A stretch of 64,000 nucleotides of DNA, from the NCBI GenBank assembly GCA_002394685.1, contig DGUP01000010.1:1-64000 (forward strand), given 5' to 3'. The stretch's first letter is position 1. Each line of letters opens with the position of its first letter. The position numbers and the translations under genes are program-made. The notes under the pieces are model-generated. The model did not search any database. It worked only from the letters and a program-made list of their open reading frames with translations, and was not told the origin of the DNA. The DNA is from Treponema sp. UBA4307 (GTDB taxonomy: Bacteria > Spirochaetota > Spirochaetia > Treponematales > Treponemataceae). Below are positions 35,024 through 42,944 of the stretch, piece by piece.

Positions 35024-35266
35024 AATAATCAGAAATTTATTTCTGTCATAATTTCAGTCTGCAATTCAAATTGAATTTTTTAATGCAGACTGAATATTTA
35101 CAAAATATGATATGTGCAGTTGCCATCTTTTCCAGTATTTTCATTAATAAAATTTCATCACTTCTAACTGGAATAAAATAATTTCATTTTACATAATTAT
35201 TTAAAATACCTGTCTCATTTAATGATAAGTTCATGTGGTAACTTTCTCTTATACAGGAGAATTATC

Positions 35267-36001
35267 ATGAGACATGCAAAGATTAAGCCATCATTATTTC
35301 ACCAAGGTAGGTATGAAAAGGAAGTTATAAATCTTATATGTTCCGGAATGAAAGATTATTTATTGCAGAAATTTCATACTTACAATTCTATGTCCATAAT
35401 TTTGACTGAAAACTCTAATACTCCCGAAAACATTGAACAAAAAAATCTATGGAAACTATTTTCAAAAGACATACTATCGTTTCCCGCTTCAAGTAATACT
35501 CGTCATGTATTTTCTAAAGACAAAAAAGCTGTATATATTCTAAAAAATGAAACTGAAATTAACGATTATAAAATACAAACAGAATTTTCTCTTACCCATC
35601 ACATATTAAATAATTCTCTTAATCTTCAATTAAACTTTAAACTAAACTCACAATCAATTATTATACTTGATGAAGACCTTAAGACCTTTATAGATTTTTA
35701 TCCCTACACAATTAATTTGCTTAAAACATTCTGGAATGATTGCCTGAATATAGAATCTAAACTTCTTACTTTCATGAAAGAAAAAATTCCTTCATTTAAA
35801 AACACACAAATCGCAGCAACTTCAATTGAATTAATCATAAAGAAGTTCATGGTTGACATTCCATATTCAATTACTTATAAGGATTTATACATGGAGTTGA
35901 ACTTTGAGAAAGATAAACAAAAACCGTTAAAAATATTTTATGTAGATTTTTTGAAAAACCCATCCAGTTTAACAGACATTCTAAAAAAAAGATTTCATTA
36001 A
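35267..36001 (+). CDS. Unknown protein, about 244 residues
   Basis: I do not recognise a family. The protein starts MRHAKIKPSLFHQGRYEKEV; I chose this ATG (35267) because AGGAG lies seven bases upstream, whereas the in-frame ATG at 35222 has none. It has no signal peptide or membrane helix and is rich in Asn, Lys and Ile, with a mixed helix/strand pattern. Codon use is more AT-rich than in the backbone genes. It stands alone between the Rpn-like gene and the convergent FliM-like operon, with about 240 bases of gene-free AT-rich DNA upstream (35024-35266). Confidence 0.55.
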   Translation: MRHAKIKPSLFHQGRYEKEVINLICSGMKDYLLQKFHTYNSMSIILTENSNTPENIEQKNLWKLFSKDILSFPASSNTRHVFSKDKKAVYILKNETEINDYKIQTEFSLTHHILNNSLNLQLNFKLNSQSIIILDEDLKTFIDFYPYTINLLKTFWNDCLNIESKLLTFMKEKIPSFKNTQIAATSIELIIKKFMVDIPYSITYKDLYMELNFEKDKQKPLKIFYVDFLKNPSSLTDILKKRFH

Positions 36002-36079
36002 AGAAAAATAATTATTTCTGATTTTGAAGAGTTTACAATAATTACGACATTCAGTTTTCTACGTAACTGCAAGGATTAA

Positions 36080-36574
36080 TTACAAGGCAGATAATTCATT
36101 ATAAGATATATATTTATATTCACTTACAGAAATTTCGTTTTCTATAAAATCTTTCAACTGGAGTCCCACACCTTTATTGTTTACAAGATCATACCACCCA
36201 TTGCAGTCCATTATTTGTACAAAATTTCCAAAGCACTTTCCCCATCCAGACAAAAGACACTTTTTGAGTTCCACAAGGTTTTCACAATTCTCCTTACTTC
36301 CACACTGAACAACAGTGCGGTCTCTATAGAAACGGATTCTGACCGCCCCTCTTTTAAGAACTTCCAGAAGAATCATATTTCGAGCAGGATCAGATTCATC
36401 ACAGTAAATAGCATCTGCGGGGAGTCCATTACTTTCACACAACTTCTGTTTTTCTTCCTCACTGAATCCAAGAATTTCAGGGTGCTTTAAAAAGAAATTG
36501 ATATGACGATTTTCAAGTTCATAAAAAATTCCATCCTTATACCACATTCCTATTGAGCCCATATAACTTCCCAT
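36080..36574 (-). CDS. Unknown protein encoded directly after the FliM-like gene
   Basis: This 164-residue soluble protein has the segments IGMWYKDGIFYELENRHINFFLKHPEILGFSEEEKQ and IRFYRDRTVVQCGSKENC. No family is recognised. The start ATG 36574 is two bases past the stop of the FliM-like gene and has AAAGGAGG upstream, which lies within the end of that gene, so the two are translated together. A partner role for the SpoA-domain protein is a reasonable guess from this arrangement only. It has five cysteines, with no clear metal-site spacing. Confidence 0.65.
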   Translation of the reverse strand: MGSYMGSIGMWYKDGIFYELENRHINFFLKHPEILGFSEEEKQKLCESNGLPADAIYCDESDPARNMILLEVLKRGAVRIRFYRDRTVVQCGSKENCENLVELKKCLLSGWGKCFGNFVQIMDCNGWYDLVNNKGVGLQLKDFIENEISVSEYKYISYNELSAL

Positions 36575-36576
36575 AC

Positions 36577-37710
36577 TTAATCCTCCTTTACAAGTTTTAC
36601 AATGCGCAATCCTAAATGCTTATCCAGAACTAAAGGTTCACCAAATGCAATAATTTTTCCATCTTTTTCAACCCGAAAATAATCCTGTGAACTTTCCATC
36701 AGTTTAATTATCCGTCCAGTTTCAAAGTGAACTTCTTCATTAACAAACTGACCACCAATAATAACTCTTGTATTGAAAGATGAATTACAATCGTCTTTAA
36801 CCGCTGAATTATCTTTAAATTTCAAACCAAAGTTTTGTTCAATAAGAAGTATCTCAGCCAAACCTATTTTTTTATCATCTTTATAGACATCAAATCCTTT
36901 TTCTGCTGACACAAGAGATTTATTAAGTTCAATTATTTTCCCTGGAATTAATTTATCTGCATCAGACAAATTACAGCGCCCCATTTCTAAAAAAAGATTC
37001 TGTCCATAAAATTTCAAAGGAATTACATCTAAAGTTTCATCATTGTGTATAAGTTTTTTTGCAAGATTTCTGGAGAAAAATAAATTCATCATTCCTGTAT
37101 ATTCACCTGCTTTGACCTCATATGTAACAAGAGTTCCAATTTCATAATATGGAATTTGTTCAGTAAACTGAGGGTTTGAATACACAGATATCTTTTGAAT
37201 TTTTTCCTGTTCTTTGTGAAAAAGATTACAAAAAGTCCCGGAAATAATTTTCAAGACTGGCTTAACAAAATAATTTTGAATTATTTTTAAATCCAGTCCA
37301 TCAGGTTCTTTGTTTCTGATTTCTTTCTGTTTAAGAAGACCACCAAAAGAAATTTCCGGAGCAACTTCAAACAAACCATCTTCCTCAAGAAATTTAAATG
37401 AGCTGATAAAAGTAGGATTTGGAATACTCTTCAAAAAATCATCGCAGGAAATTACATCAAGACTGACAGTACGAATATGAGTCTTAATCTTTAATTCCCT
37501 GCTGACATAATCTGTAATTTTTCTTGCAGCAGTTTCTGAGGCATGGCATAAGAGCTGTCTTTCTTTTCTGGTAAGAAAATCAGGACAACTTATATCATAA
37601 GATATTTCTTTCTTAGATTGTCCATCAGAACTTTTTTTATCCTTTTCACTTCCAGAAGAAATGGCTGAAAGCAATTGATCAATTTCATCCTTAGTCAATA
37701 CTTCACTCAT
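36577..37710 (-). CDS. FliM-like protein with two SpoA (FliM/FliN C-terminal) domains
   Basis: The protein is 377 residues. The first 20, MSEVLTKDEIDQLLSAISSG, copy the FliM N-terminal peptide that binds phosphorylated CheY. A FliM middle-like domain follows (about 40-225; CDDFLKSIPNPTFISSFKFLEE). Then come two SpoA domains (about 230-300 ending EILLIEQNFGLKF, and about 312-375 ending EPLVLDKHLGLRIVKL). Canonical FliM has one SpoA domain; the second here resembles FliN, as in a FliM-FliN fusion. It is outside any flagellar operon, 26 bases after a PARG-type gene and 2 bases before an unknown gene. AGGAGG precedes the start. It could be an alternative C-ring subunit or a CheY-P sink. Confidence 0.78.
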   Translation of the reverse strand: MSEVLTKDEIDQLLSAISSGSEKDKKSSDGQSKKEISYDISCPDFLTRKERQLLCHASETAARKITDYVSRELKIKTHIRTVSLDVISCDDFLKSIPNPTFISSFKFLEEDGLFEVAPEISFGGLLKQKEIRNKEPDGLDLKIIQNYFVKPVLKIISGTFCNLFHKEQEKIQKISVYSNPQFTEQIPYYEIGTLVTYEVKAGEYTGMMNLFFSRNLAKKLIHNDETLDVIPLKFYGQNLFLEMGRCNLSDADKLIPGKIIELNKSLVSAEKGFDVYKDDKKIGLAEILLIEQNFGLKFKDNSAVKDDCNSSFNTRVIIGGQFVNEEVHFETGRIIKLMESSQDYFRVEKDGKIIAFGEPLVLDKHLGLRIVKLVKED

Positions 37711-37736
37711 ATGCAGCCTCCTGCCGTAAAAAAAAA

Positions 37737-38810
37737 TTATTCCCCAAACACTTTTACAAATTCGTTATAATTGTGTCTGTCCCGCATGGTAGAAAACACT
37801 GCAAATTCCACCGTTTCAAAAAATCCCTTGTAGTATTTCAAAGCATCAAAAGCTGCATGAGCCACAACTTCAGGACGATTTGCAAAAGCACCACAGCCGA
37901 AAGCTCCCAGAATTAAAACTTCAGCTCCCATTTTTTTTGCTGCTTCAAGAATTGCAGTAAAACGTGTAAGGTGAATTTCATATTCCTTATCTGTGTCAAA
38001 CCAGAGGCCTCTTAAATTTGGTGCCGCAGCAGTAATTACATCAACATTGTACCAGTCTTTTTCTTCCATCCGTTCTGGAACTGGAGTGTCTGTTTTACAA
38101 ACCACAACACCAGGAGAATAAATAAGATCATCGTTGCCGGTAAAATCCATTCTGCGATTCTCAAAAAGTCTTACATGATAATTATAAAAATCCATCATCA
38201 TTTTTGAATCTTTGATACATGGATAAAGAGTTGAACAACGACAAAGACATTCTTCCTGAGCATTGGCACCTGTAATGACCCCGCCTCCAACATGATGATT
38301 ATTTGCAAAATTCAGAACAGCGACTCTCTTTCCGGCTTTTGCATATTTTTCTGCAGCCTCAAAAGTCCGTTTTGAACTTGTAAATACCTTTGTTTCAAGG
38401 GATGGATTTTTTTCTTCAGTTTCCACAGGAAAATCCTCCCCCTCTTTCCAGACAAACTGACTGGACACAGTTTTTGCAACAGCATCAGAAAGTTTCTTAT
38501 TTTCTGAAATCCAGTTCATTGTGTCGTTAAAAACTTTTACATTTATTTCGTGAGAATTAATATATTTATTTGTCTCATCCTTTTTTTTATTCTTATTTGA
38601 AAGAAAATCCAGCGCTTCATCAATTTGCAGATTCAACGCTTCTAAATCATTTAATTTGTCAGAAAGACCATATTTTTCAAGAAACTCTTTTTCATTATCC
38701 AGGTGAACAAGCAGAAGAATATCATTTATATTCATTTCCTGTTCCAATAAGATCTTAATCAAAACCAGATTTTTTTCATCTCCTTTCAGAACCCTACCTT
38801 TTTTTTCCAT
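37737..38810 (-). CDS. PARG-type poly(ADP-ribose)/ADP-ribose glycohydrolase (TIGR02452 family)
   Basis: The protein is 357 residues. An N-terminal helical region (about 1-125) precedes the catalytic macrodomain-like fold. HHVGGGVITGANAQEECLCR (about residues 176-195) is the PARG signature GGG-x(6-8)-QEE with both glutamates, and ILGAFGCGAFANRPEVVA near residue 305 is the phosphate-binding loop. The family removes ADP-ribose polymers or units from targets. AGGAG precedes the start. It leads an operon with the FliM-like and unknown genes. The N-terminal extension is longer than in many bacterial members and may bind a partner. Confidence 0.85.
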   Translation of the reverse strand: MEKKGRVLKGDEKNLVLIKILLEQEMNINDILLLVHLDNEKEFLEKYGLSDKLNDLEALNLQIDEALDFLSNKNKKKDETNKYINSHEINVKVFNDTMNWISENKKLSDAVAKTVSSQFVWKEGEDFPVETEEKNPSLETKVFTSSKRTFEAAEKYAKAGKRVAVLNFANNHHVGGGVITGANAQEECLCRCSTLYPCIKDSKMMMDFYNYHVRLFENRRMDFTGNDDLIYSPGVVVCKTDTPVPERMEEKDWYNVDVITAAAPNLRGLWFDTDKEYEIHLTRFTAILEAAKKMGAEVLILGAFGCGAFANRPEVVAHAAFDALKYYKGFFETVEFAVFSTMRDRHNYNEFVKVFGE

Positions 38811-38946
38811 ACTTAACTCCTATAAAAACTATGATTTAAAGATTTTTCAGAAAGCACCATATCCCAGTTTTTCCAACGGAAAACTGAATGTGATAAAAAG
38901 TACAAAAATATACTTTCTATCACGGCTTCTAAATTATTTTTTACCT

Positions 38947-39207
38947 TTAATTTTCCGGTCTTCTGGCCTCCTTAAAGAATTCCAGTGGATCAACAGACAG
39001 AACTTCTGCAAGGGCACAAATTCCCCTGATTGAAAGATGCTGACCTTCTTTGAGGCGATAAATTGTGGGAAGTGAAAGACCGGTTCTCATACTAAGATAG
39101 TCACATGTGTAGCCTGACTTCTTAATATACTTTTTGACATTAGAGCTCACTACTTCTTCTACACGGAACTCTAAAAATTCAGAATAAGAATTGTTAAATA
39201 CAGCCAT
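38947..39207 (-). CDS. XRE-family helix-turn-helix regulator
   Basis: This 86-residue protein is almost wholly one DNA-binding domain: an N-terminal extension of about 20 residues, then NVKKYIKKSGYTCDYLSMRTGLSLPTIYRLKEGQ (helices 1-3) and ICALAEVLSVDPLEFF. Such short XRE proteins act as dimeric repressors. AAGGAGGG precedes the ATG. Upstream, a 17-base perfect palindrome (39321-39337) sits next to a TATAAT (39310-39315), consistent with self-repression. The PARG operon starts 136 bases downstream and may be under its control. Confidence 0.85.
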   Translation of the reverse strand: MAVFNNSYSEFLEFRVEEVVSSNVKKYIKKSGYTCDYLSMRTGLSLPTIYRLKEGQHLSIRGICALAEVLSVDPLEFFKEARRPEN

Positions 39208-39309
39208 AAGGCCCTCCTTTTAGCCAGATATCGCCCTGGCAAGTTGGTAAATAAATTCGGCGATGATTCCTTTGCATGAATCTTTACGATTTTATTTTAA
39301 TGCAAAGAA

Positions 39310-39337
39310 ATTATATTTCCACGGACAAATTGTCCGT
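39310..39337 (-). promoter_or_regulatory. Promoter and candidate operator of the XRE gene
   Basis: On the minus strand TATAAT (39315-39310) lies five bases after the perfect palindrome ACGGACAAATTGTCCGT (39337-39321). A bound dimer would cover the -10/-35 spacer. No good -35 is seen. Confidence 0.5.
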
Positions 39338-39381
39338 TGAATTAATTATGTAATAAATGTAACACAAAATGTTAACTAAGT

Positions 39382-39403
39382 GGTCGCATGATCTGCGACT
39401 TTT
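39382..39403 (+). terminator. Terminator-like hairpin between two minus-strand genes
   Basis: GTCGCA-TGATC-TGCGAC followed by TTTTT reads as a terminator on the plus strand, where no gene ends. It may stop antisense transcripts or act on the minus strand as a simple stem. Confidence 0.35.
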
Positions 39404-39418
39404 TAAATTTTTCTAATT

Positions 39419-40513
39419 TTAAATTTTACAGAAAATCTGTTGACCATACTCATGTAAAATTAAATCTACTTTTACAATATTATAAATTTTGTTTTCAACA
39501 CAATACTGAACAATAAGATCAAATTTTTTTGCTGGATTAAATGCAAAATTTGCTGTAGCCAGAAATTCATCAAACTCTTCTTTATTAAGCTCAAGAGCGA
39601 GTCCAAGAGCCATTACTGAACGTTTATTAGGTGTGTGTCCACTGATAATTTTTGAAAAGAGTTTCCTGTCAACAATCAAGGACTTCTTATAAACCGCTGA
39701 ATTAATAAGTCCCTTATCATTTATAAATTTTATAAGCAGATCCTGAAAAGTCTGATGTTTATCATTCAGCTTCAAATATTGATCAACAGAAATATTCTTA
39801 TCTGTTTTATTAATGGTATTACAATCATTTATACTTTTCTTAGAATTATTCGCAGTCTTAATCTTTTTTGAAGAGTCTTTATGATCTTCTTCATTTTGAC
39901 TTCTTAAATATTCATCACGTTTAAAATAGTAATCTTTTATTTCTGAACCATTGTTTATATCTTCTTTTTCCTCAACATAATGTTCATCAATATATGTTGT
40001 AATATTTGAAAACAACTTACTGGAAATTATAAGAGATTGTTTGTCATAAACCACAAGAACAATTTCCATATCATTTTTAAAAAGAAACTGATTTATTTCA
40101 TCCAGTGCAATTGACAGACTAACATCCACAGGGAATCCATAGTTTCCTGTTGCAAGAAGAGGAATTGCTATACTTTTGCACTTTAGTTTATTAGCTAAGC
40201 TAAGAGAATTACGATAGCAGTTCCGTATAATATCAGTTTCCCCCTGATTACCATCCTGCCATCGAATACCAACAGTATGAATGATGTATTTTATTCCATT
40301 TGATTTTTTAAGATTGCAAGCCGGAGTATAAGCTGCCTCACCACGTTCTATCTCACCAATTTTTTTTCTCTCTGCAAGAAGTTTATCAGCACCCGCTGCA
40401 GTATAAACTGCAGAATCAGTTCCTGAACCTATAACCGGATAGTAATTTGCAGTGTTCACAATTGCTTCAGTGTGAACTTTTGTAATATCATTACGCTCGA
40501 TTCTAAAGGACAT
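39419..40513 (-). CDS. Macrodomain protein with C-terminal helix-turn-helix-like domain
   Basis: The protein is 364 residues. Residues 1-165 are a macrodomain: IVNTANYYPVIGSGTDSAVYTAAG carries the ADP-ribose-binding loop, and IPLLATGNYGFPVDVSLSIALDEI the phosphate loop. A charged linker (about 190-255) leads to a helical domain (about 260-364; KSLIVDRKLFSKIISGHTPNKRSVMALGLALELN) that resembles XRE-type helices. Macrodomains bind or hydrolyse ADP-ribose and its derivatives. GGAGAGG precedes the start. Together with the PARG gene downstream it makes this an ADP-ribose-related neighbourhood. Confidence 0.82.
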   Translation of the reverse strand: MSFRIERNDITKVHTEAIVNTANYYPVIGSGTDSAVYTAAGADKLLAERKKIGEIERGEAAYTPACNLKKSNGIKYIIHTVGIRWQDGNQGETDIIRNCYRNSLSLANKLKCKSIAIPLLATGNYGFPVDVSLSIALDEINQFLFKNDMEIVLVVYDKQSLIISSKLFSNITTYIDEHYVEEKEDINNGSEIKDYYFKRDEYLRSQNEEDHKDSSKKIKTANNSKKSINDCNTINKTDKNISVDQYLKLNDKHQTFQDLLIKFINDKGLINSAVYKKSLIVDRKLFSKIISGHTPNKRSVMALGLALELNKEEFDEFLATANFAFNPAKKFDLIVQYCVENKIYNIVKVDLILHEYGQQIFCKI

Positions 40514-40826
40514 ATTTATACCTCTCCATCATAAACTTCCGTGACTTAACATTTCTCAAAAAATAGTTACACTGAATTAAAGTCACAATAATTATAATAA
40601 AATACCTGTTCTCAGGGGCCCTGACAGTTGTTACAAAAACACAAGACCTTTAATACAAATACATTATAACATAGAAATTTATCATTAAATGATATAATGG
40701 CTGATTTTTTCAAATTATGAGTTTATGAAGAAATCTAATCAACTGAAACTTGAGAGCTTTTAAAAACCTAATATTCTTCAACAATACCACTTTTTTTTGG
40801 ATTTTTATCGCTGAAATATCATGTAT
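40514..40826. other. Gene-free AT-rich spacer
   Basis: The 313 bases between the macrodomain gene and the ATPase gene contain no frame with a ribosome site. A GGGGCCCTGACAG patch (around 40616-40630) stands out in otherwise AT-rich DNA. Confidence 0.5.
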
Positions 40827-42263
40827 TTAATTTTCGAATAAATCATCCATCAAAATGACATTAGAGAATACACTGCTATACTCATTTTTCTTTAATTCAA
40901 AGGTTGTTACTAAAGTGCTGCGGATTACAACTTTTGGAGATACCATTTTTTGAAGAAGAGATTCTCTTGTAAGCAGCGTTTTATAATAAGGCTTATCTAC
41001 TTCATATTCTCCACTGTAAAACTTCAATTCGCACATATTTATAACATTATCATCCCGAATAATAAGCAAATCAATCTGCGTTCCATCTTCGTCATCAGGT
41101 CTTTTAGACCATGCAGAAGTTTGTGTAACTACACCAGAAATGCCGAGTGCCTTTTTACACTGTTCTACATGGTTGAAACATACATTTTCAAAAGCAAAAC
41201 CACGCCATGAGGATATAGATTGAGAAGTATTATTTTGCTGCCAGAATTTTTCATTTGTTGTTTTTATCTCTTTCATGAAATGATGATAGAATATGCAAAA
41301 TGGATCTACTAATTTGTAATGAACACTTCTTTTGCTTAAGCCAAATGGATAATATTTAACAATGAAATCACTTGCAAGAAGGGCTTTTAAGCTTTTGGTA
41401 AAAGTTTCTCCATCTGAAATATCTAATTTTTCTAAAATTTCAGCTCTCGTATAACCTGCATTTTTTGTTCCTAACAGATTGACGATTGCTTTTATATAAT
41501 CTGGATTTTGAAATGCAGATGCAAAAAGTCTGTCATATTCATCTCTTAGCGGAGCATTCTTTGCAAAGCAGATGTTATCAATATTTTGAGGAAGACTATA
41601 TTCTCCGTTTACATACCCCAGATAAAAAGGAATGCCGCCGAATACCATGTAACTTTGAACTATATCATATCTGGAGATTTTTACATTATTTGATTTATAA
41701 AAATCCTCACATTCAGAAAGTGTAAATGGAGAGAGCTTTATTTCATAAGTTACTCTATTATAAAGCCCTCCATGTGCATTTATCAGTTTATCTAATATCC
41801 ATGAATTTGCACTACCACAGACAACCAGCATAAGATTTTTTCGGTGACAAGCCCAAGTATTCCAGAAACCTTCAAAGGCTTGAATAAAACTTGAACGGGG
41901 AGTATCGAGCCATGGTAATTCATCTATAAAGATTAACTGTTTTGTTCCTGTATCAATTTTTTGAAGGAATTTTTCTAAAAGAAAAAAGGCATCAAACCAG
42001 TTCTTTGGTTTCTCACATTCTTCCATTCCATGAAGGAGAAGAGATTTATAAAAATGTTCCAATTGATTTTTTAGTTGACCTACAGCATCCTTTTGATCTT
42101 CAGGCGCCAAACCTGCATGACGGAATGTAATTCGTCCTGAAAAGGTTTCATCAACAAGATAGGTTTTTCCAACACGACGACGTCCGTATATTGCAACAAA
42201 TTCTGCACTGTTTTTATCATAGAGTTTATTTAGTTCTGCTGTTTCCTTCTTTCGTCCTATCAT
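40827..42263 (-). CDS. AAA-type ATPase with C-terminal DUF234-like nuclease domain
   Basis: The protein is about 478 residues. Walker A is YGRRRVGKTYLV (about residues 27-38), Walker B is LIFIDELPWLD (about 113-123), and a sensor region is VVCGSANSWI. A winged-helix part (about 275-330) and a C-terminal domain with DEDGTQIDLLIIRDD...CELKFYSGEY (PD-(D/E)XK pattern) follow. These ATPase_2/DUF234 proteins are common in gut bacteria and archaea; their role is unknown, with defence or mobile-element functions suggested. I chose ATG 42263 (MIGRKKETAEL) because GGTGG lies upstream; an ATG at 42275 is also in frame. The leader contains a duplicated hairpin element. Confidence 0.82.
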   Translation of the reverse strand: MIGRKKETAELNKLYDKNSAEFVAIYGRRRVGKTYLVDETFSGRITFRHAGLAPEDQKDAVGQLKNQLEHFYKSLLLHGMEECEKPKNWFDAFFLLEKFLQKIDTGTKQLIFIDELPWLDTPRSSFIQAFEGFWNTWACHRKNLMLVVCGSANSWILDKLINAHGGLYNRVTYEIKLSPFTLSECEDFYKSNNVKISRYDIVQSYMVFGGIPFYLGYVNGEYSLPQNIDNICFAKNAPLRDEYDRLFASAFQNPDYIKAIVNLLGTKNAGYTRAEILEKLDISDGETFTKSLKALLASDFIVKYYPFGLSKRSVHYKLVDPFCIFYHHFMKEIKTTNEKFWQQNNTSQSISSWRGFAFENVCFNHVEQCKKALGISGVVTQTSAWSKRPDDEDGTQIDLLIIRDDNVINMCELKFYSGEYEVDKPYYKTLLTRESLLQKMVSPKVVIRSTLVTTFELKKNEYSSVFSNVILMDDLFEN

Positions 42264-42265
42264 AT

Positions 42266-42334
42266 AATCCACCATGAATTAAAACCGAGGCGAGTTAATA
42301 TTTTTAGTCCTTCACCTCGGTTTTAACTATATCA
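42266..42334 (-). repeat. 69 bp duplicated hairpin element, copy 1
   Basis: Arms AAAACCGAGG (42281-42290) and CCTCGGTTTT (42315-42324) enclose an AT-rich loop. The element ends exactly at the start of the ATPase gene. Copy 2 lies at 42745-42813 in the same orientation. Confidence 0.75.
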
Positions 42335-42434
42335 CGCATAAATAGTGGAGTCAATGTCGGCGAAAAATTTTCTGATTTTACCAGTTTAAAATTTCCGCCT
42401 GCAGGCTAATTATGTGACATCTTCATCTAACCCA

Positions 42435-42602
42435 TTATTCAAAACTGTAATGGTTTCCAAAATTTGTAAATTCAAGTTTATTTTTTTCAAACTTAAAGAG
42501 AACTTTATTTGATGATAATTCTGGCATTTCATTAAAATTAAAAGAATTAATTTTTAGAAAAACAATACTTGCAACATCATTATTTAAAGATATTTTAAAC
42601 AT
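42435..42602 (-). CDS. Small gene or gene fragment, 55 residues
   Basis: The frame starts at ATG 42602, which overlaps the stop codon of the upstream 72-codon frame (TAATG), and ends TAA at 42435. The product starts MFKISLNNDVASIVFLKI and ends NKLEFTNFGNHYSFE. It and the upstream frame look like two halves of one former gene split by a frameshift, or like a coupled pair. No family is recognised. Confidence 0.4.
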   Translation of the reverse strand: MFKISLNNDVASIVFLKINSFNFNEMPELSSNKVLFKFEKNKLEFTNFGNHYSFE

Positions 42603-42820
42603 TACTTTAAATGTATCCGTTTGATTTTTTTGTATAATAATTCGTCAGTTACAGTATCGTAAGGACTTATTTTTTTGTTTTCCTGGGATATAGTTAATTC
42701 TATTTTTAAGGTCACTTCAAAGTCTATTTCAATGACATTGAAGAATCCACCATGTGTTAAAACCGAGATGAATTGATATTTTTGGCTATTCTCCTCGGTT
42801 TTAACTATGTCATAAGGCAA
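42602..42820 (-). pseudogene. 72-codon frame whose start lies in the duplicated element
   Basis: Codons 3-26 (about YDIVKTEENSQKYQF to HGG) are encoded by the repeat copy at 42745-42813. The rest (VIEIDFEVTLKIELTISQE) is unique. The repeat therefore seems to have replaced the original start of an older gene whose end is the 55-codon frame. Coding status is doubtful. Confidence 0.4.
42745..42813 (-). repeat. 69 bp duplicated hairpin element, copy 2
   Basis: It is about 80% identical to 42266-42334, including the AATCCACCATG edge and the TTAAAACCGAG/CTCGGTTTTAA arms. In copy 2 one frame runs through it without stops, while copy 1 has stops in that frame, so it is not a conserved protein segment in both. 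Confidence 0.7.
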
Positions 42821-42944
42821 TTATGGAGGCAAGATCACTAAATTGGAAGCAACGCATCAAGCTAAAAACTCTTAAATAACGTGCTGTATCTCTATTAATG
42901 TCAGTTACAGATGTATTCTTATGCTTATTGTTTTGTTATTCACT

